Assembly: GCA_020061725.1 (NCBI GenBank)
Contig: JAGUXS010000022.1
Span: 1-7,687 of the forward strand
Length of the DNA: 7,687 bases
Origin: Patescibacteria group bacterium
Lineage (GTDB): Bacteria > Patescibacteriota > Patescibacteriia > UBA2591 > PGYQ01
Direction of reading: 5' to 3'
Part shown: positions 6,717 to 7,687 of the stretch, piece by piece
Position numbering within the stretch: position 1 is the first letter of the stretch
Layout of the letters: each line of letters begins with the position of its first letter
Notes under the pieces: generated by a model
Databases searched by the model: none
Told to the model about the DNA's origin: nothing
Seen by the model: only the letters and a program-made list of their open reading frames with translations
Made by a program: the position numbers and the translations under genes

Positions 6717-6740
6717 AAATTATGAACTATAAATTATGAA
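6717..6740. repeat. Heptad tract upstream of rsmH (left arm)
   Basis: Units AAATTAT (6717), GAACTAT (6724) and AAATTAT (6731), then GAA, repeat every 7 bases just 5' of the rsmH start. The tract is inverted relative to the one at 6768-6802: 19 of 24 positions match when one arm is reverse-complemented. In RNA the two arms could pair around a loop of 33 bases. Confidence 0.6.
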
Positions 6741-6767
6741 AAAAATAAATTCGTATCAATTAGCGAA

Positions 6768-6802
6768 CTCAATTCATAATTCGTGATTTATAATTTATTT
6801 TT
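6768..6802. repeat. Heptad tract downstream of mraZ (right arm)
   Basis: Units CTCAATT (6768), CATAATT (6775), CGTGATT (6782), TATAATT (6789) and TATTTTT (6796) run every 7 bases up to the first base of the mraZ stop codon. This is the inverted partner of the tract just upstream of rsmH. Confidence 0.6.
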
Positions 6803-7227
6803 TAAAGTTCTTCCAATGCTTCGGCAATGTTTTCACTGGTTTTTTCAGTAGTAGATTTATATTTTTCCCATTTTCCTTCATCCCAAATTTCCAAACGATT
6901 AAATAGACCGGCGATAACCGCTTTCTTTTTTATCTCGGCATATTTTCTTAAATAATCCGGAAGAATTATTCTCCCCTGTTTGTCAAGTTGAAGATCCATA
7001 GCTCCTGCCAGCATTAATCTTGAAAAAGCCCTTGTATTTGCTTTAGAAATAGAAAGTTTAGAAAGCTTGTTTGCTAAATTTTTCCATTCTTCCATAGTGT
7101 ATAAAAATAAACAATTATCCAAACCACGAGTAATTACAATACCCTCGGTTAATTTAGAACGAAATTTTGTTGGAATAGCTATTCGTCCTTTTTCATCAAT
7201 TGTATGAAAATATTCTCCAATAAACAT
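6802..7227 (-). CDS. mraZ: Transcriptional regulator MraZ
   Basis: MraZ is the DNA-binding regulator at the head of dcw clusters. It forms a ring of subunits and binds direct repeats upstream of its own gene. Two AbrB/SpoVT-like half-domains are visible, each with the hallmark motif: DEKGRIAIPTKFR (residues 11-23) and DKQGRIILPDYLR (82-94). The protein is 141 residues from the start chosen here, typical for the family. I prefer the ATG at 7227 because it gives MFIGEYFHTIDEKGR, matching the family's conserved MF.G N-terminus. The ATG at 7236 would add three residues (MIF) and is not excluded. Neither has a Shine-Dalgarno motif. A promoter and a phased TGG array lie about 95-180 bases upstream, consistent with autoregulation. 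Confidence 0.95.
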   Translation of the reverse strand: MFIGEYFHTIDEKGRIAIPTKFRSKLTEGIVITRGLDNCLFLYTMEEWKNLANKLSKLSISKANTRAFSRLMLAGAMDLQLDKQGRIILPDYLRKYAEIKKKAVIAGLFNRLEIWDEGKWEKYKSTTEKTSENIAEALEEL

Positions 7228-7287
7228 AAAAATCATTAAAACAAAATAACATTAGAATAATTATTTTCAATGACAGAAATAAACAAT

Positions 7288-7322
7288 TCTTAATTAAGAG
7301 TTATAAGTTAATCTTTTAACTT
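7288..7322. promoter_or_regulatory. AT-rich palindrome and hairpin in the mraZ leader
   Basis: A perfect 12-base palindrome TCTTAATTAAGA (7288-7299) is followed by an exact 7-base stem (AAGTTAA at 7305-7311 with TTAACTT at 7316-7322) around a 4-base loop. Both lie between the predicted start of transcription and mraZ. The stems hold almost no GC, so stability is doubtful. A role in the leader or in protein binding is conjecture. Confidence 0.3.
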
Positions 7323-7368
7323 TTCCACTTTTTTTAGAGTTATCCCCACTTTTATCCACAATTTTCCA
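7323..7368 (-). promoter_or_regulatory. Putative MraZ operator (phased TGG pentamers)
   Basis: On the minus strand TGGAA (7364-7368), TGGAT (7354-7358) and TGGGG (7344-7348) repeat at exactly 10-base steps, followed 21 bases on by TGGAA (7323-7327). MraZ of Escherichia coli binds TGGGN repeats separated by 5 bases, giving the same 10-base period. The array starts just downstream of the predicted transcription start, where a bound ring would block early transcription. Pentamers TGGAG (7385-7389) and TGGAA (7395-7399) continue the phase through the promoter spacer. The same bases also resemble DnaA boxes. Confidence 0.65.
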
Positions 7369-7378
7369 TTACAAATGC

Positions 7379-7407
7379 ATTATACTCCATTTTATTCCAT
7401 AATCCAA
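7379..7407 (-). promoter_or_regulatory. Promoter of the mraZ operon
   Basis: On the minus strand a perfect TATAAT (7379-7384) stands 17 bases from TTGGAT (7402-7407). Transcription would begin near 7372, leaving a leader of about 145 bases before mraZ. The -35 hexamer is a weak match, but the -10 and spacing are ideal and the position directly before the TGG array fits a regulated dcw promoter. Confidence 0.6.
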
Positions 7408-7452
7408 TTCAACCTGTGGAAAAATTAAAATGAAAAAAATAAAAAAAACATT

Positions 7453-7458
7453 TATAAT
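7453..7458 (+). promoter_or_regulatory. Possible -10 element of the divergent gene
   Basis: A plus-strand TATAAT lies 61 bases before the start codon at 7519. No convincing -35 element is found 16-18 bases upstream. It could drive the signal-peptide gene, back to back with the mraZ promoter. Confidence 0.25.
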
Positions 7459-7518
7459 AATTAAAATTAAAGGTCGAAAAAATAAATTTATTTTTTTATT
7501 TTATTTTTAACCAAATTT

Positions 7519-7687
7519 ATGAAAAAAATATTATTAACATCATCATTAGTTTTTGTTTTTGTTTTTTCTGTGGCATTTAGCGCTATGGCAATAGAAACCA
7601 ACGTTGCTCCTGATAAAACCAAAGTTGATTCTACATTAAGAGATAAAAAAGTTAATTCTATATTAAGAGATAAAAAAGTTAATTCTA
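7519..7687 (+). CDS. Secreted protein with 9-residue tandem repeats (5' end only)
   Basis: The gene starts with ATG at 7519 and stays open for 56 codons to the window edge. The N-terminus is a good signal peptide: MKK, then a hydrophobic core of Leu/Val/Phe, then SAMA, with cleavage expected after residue 24. The mature part begins IETNVAPDKTK and enters a tandem repeat of the form V-(D/N)-S-(T/I)-L-R-D-K-K. No cysteine follows the core, so it is not an obvious lipoprotein. I do not recognise a family, and function is unknown. A role at the cell surface or outside the cell is an inference from the signal peptide. It diverges from mraZ, sharing a 282-base intergenic region that holds the phased TGG array. 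No Shine-Dalgarno motif precedes the start. Confidence 0.72.
   Translation, partial: MKKILLTSSLVFVFVFSVAFSAMAIETNVAPDKTKVDSTLRDKKVNSILRDKKVNS
7624..7687 (+). repeat. 27-base in-frame tandem repeat
   Basis: Copy 1 (7624-7650) and copy 2 (7651-7677) differ at only two of 27 bases, and copy 3 begins at 7678 and is cut by the window edge. Both differences change the amino acid (D to N, T to I). The near identity suggests recent duplication and possible copy-number variation. Confidence 0.85.

Noticed and set aside
1007..7236. Recoded TGA (glycine), as in Gracilibacteria/Absconditabacteria
   Set aside because: No gene ends in TGA, which raised the question, but every gene is full length under the standard bacterial code and glycines use GGN. 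In-frame TGA codons would have broken some genes.
7477..7496. Perfect 20-base A/T palindrome as a terminator
   Set aside because: It contains no GC pairs and lies upstream of a gene rather than after one; in DNA this AT-rich it is weak evidence for function.

Overview
The window is a strongly AT-rich bacterial chromosome segment. Its core is a shortened division and cell wall (dcw) cluster, all on the minus strand. Read in the direction of transcription, from high to low coordinates, the order is mraZ, rsmH (mraW), an ftsL-like gene, ftsI (class B penicillin-binding protein), ybeY, dgkA, ftsA. Very high Lys/Asn/Ile content, small proteins, absence of Shine-Dalgarno motifs and a dcw cluster stripped of mur genes suggest a Patescibacteria/CPR-type organism, perhaps a Parcubacteria relative. 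That placement is inference; no rRNA is present to test it. All genes read with ordinary stops (TAA or TAG).

Region by region: positions 1 to about 895 hold the right part of an IS3-family insertion sequence on the plus strand. Its transposase is broken by several frameshifts, although the DDE residues remain. It converges on the 3' end of ftsA, where ftsZ would usually follow. Positions 1007-3242 hold ftsA, dgkA and ybeY. A 221-base spacer separates these from ftsI (3464-5185), the ftsL-like gene (5366-5683), rsmH (5735-6709) and mraZ (6802-7227). Upstream of mraZ lie a sigma70-like promoter and a helically phased array of TGG pentamers that fits a MraZ operator. Diverging from it on the plus strand, a gene at 7519 starts with a signal peptide and a 9-residue tandem repeat and runs off the window.

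The genes form one functional story. MraZ is the likely autoregulator. RsmH and YbeY act on 16S rRNA. The FtsL-like protein and FtsI belong to the septal synthase complex. DgkA probably phosphorylates a lipid (undecaprenol or diacylglycerol). FtsA tethers FtsZ to the membrane. None of the mur genes, mraY, ftsW or ddl lies between ftsI and ftsA; the ybeY-dgkA pair sits there instead.

The least expected structure is in the spacers. Most carry degenerate tandem repeats with a 7-base period, often running through the stop codon of the upstream gene and often facing an inverted tract across the spacer. No wholly new gene system is evident. The heptad tracts, the phased mraZ operator and the repeat-bearing secreted protein deserve the closest second look.
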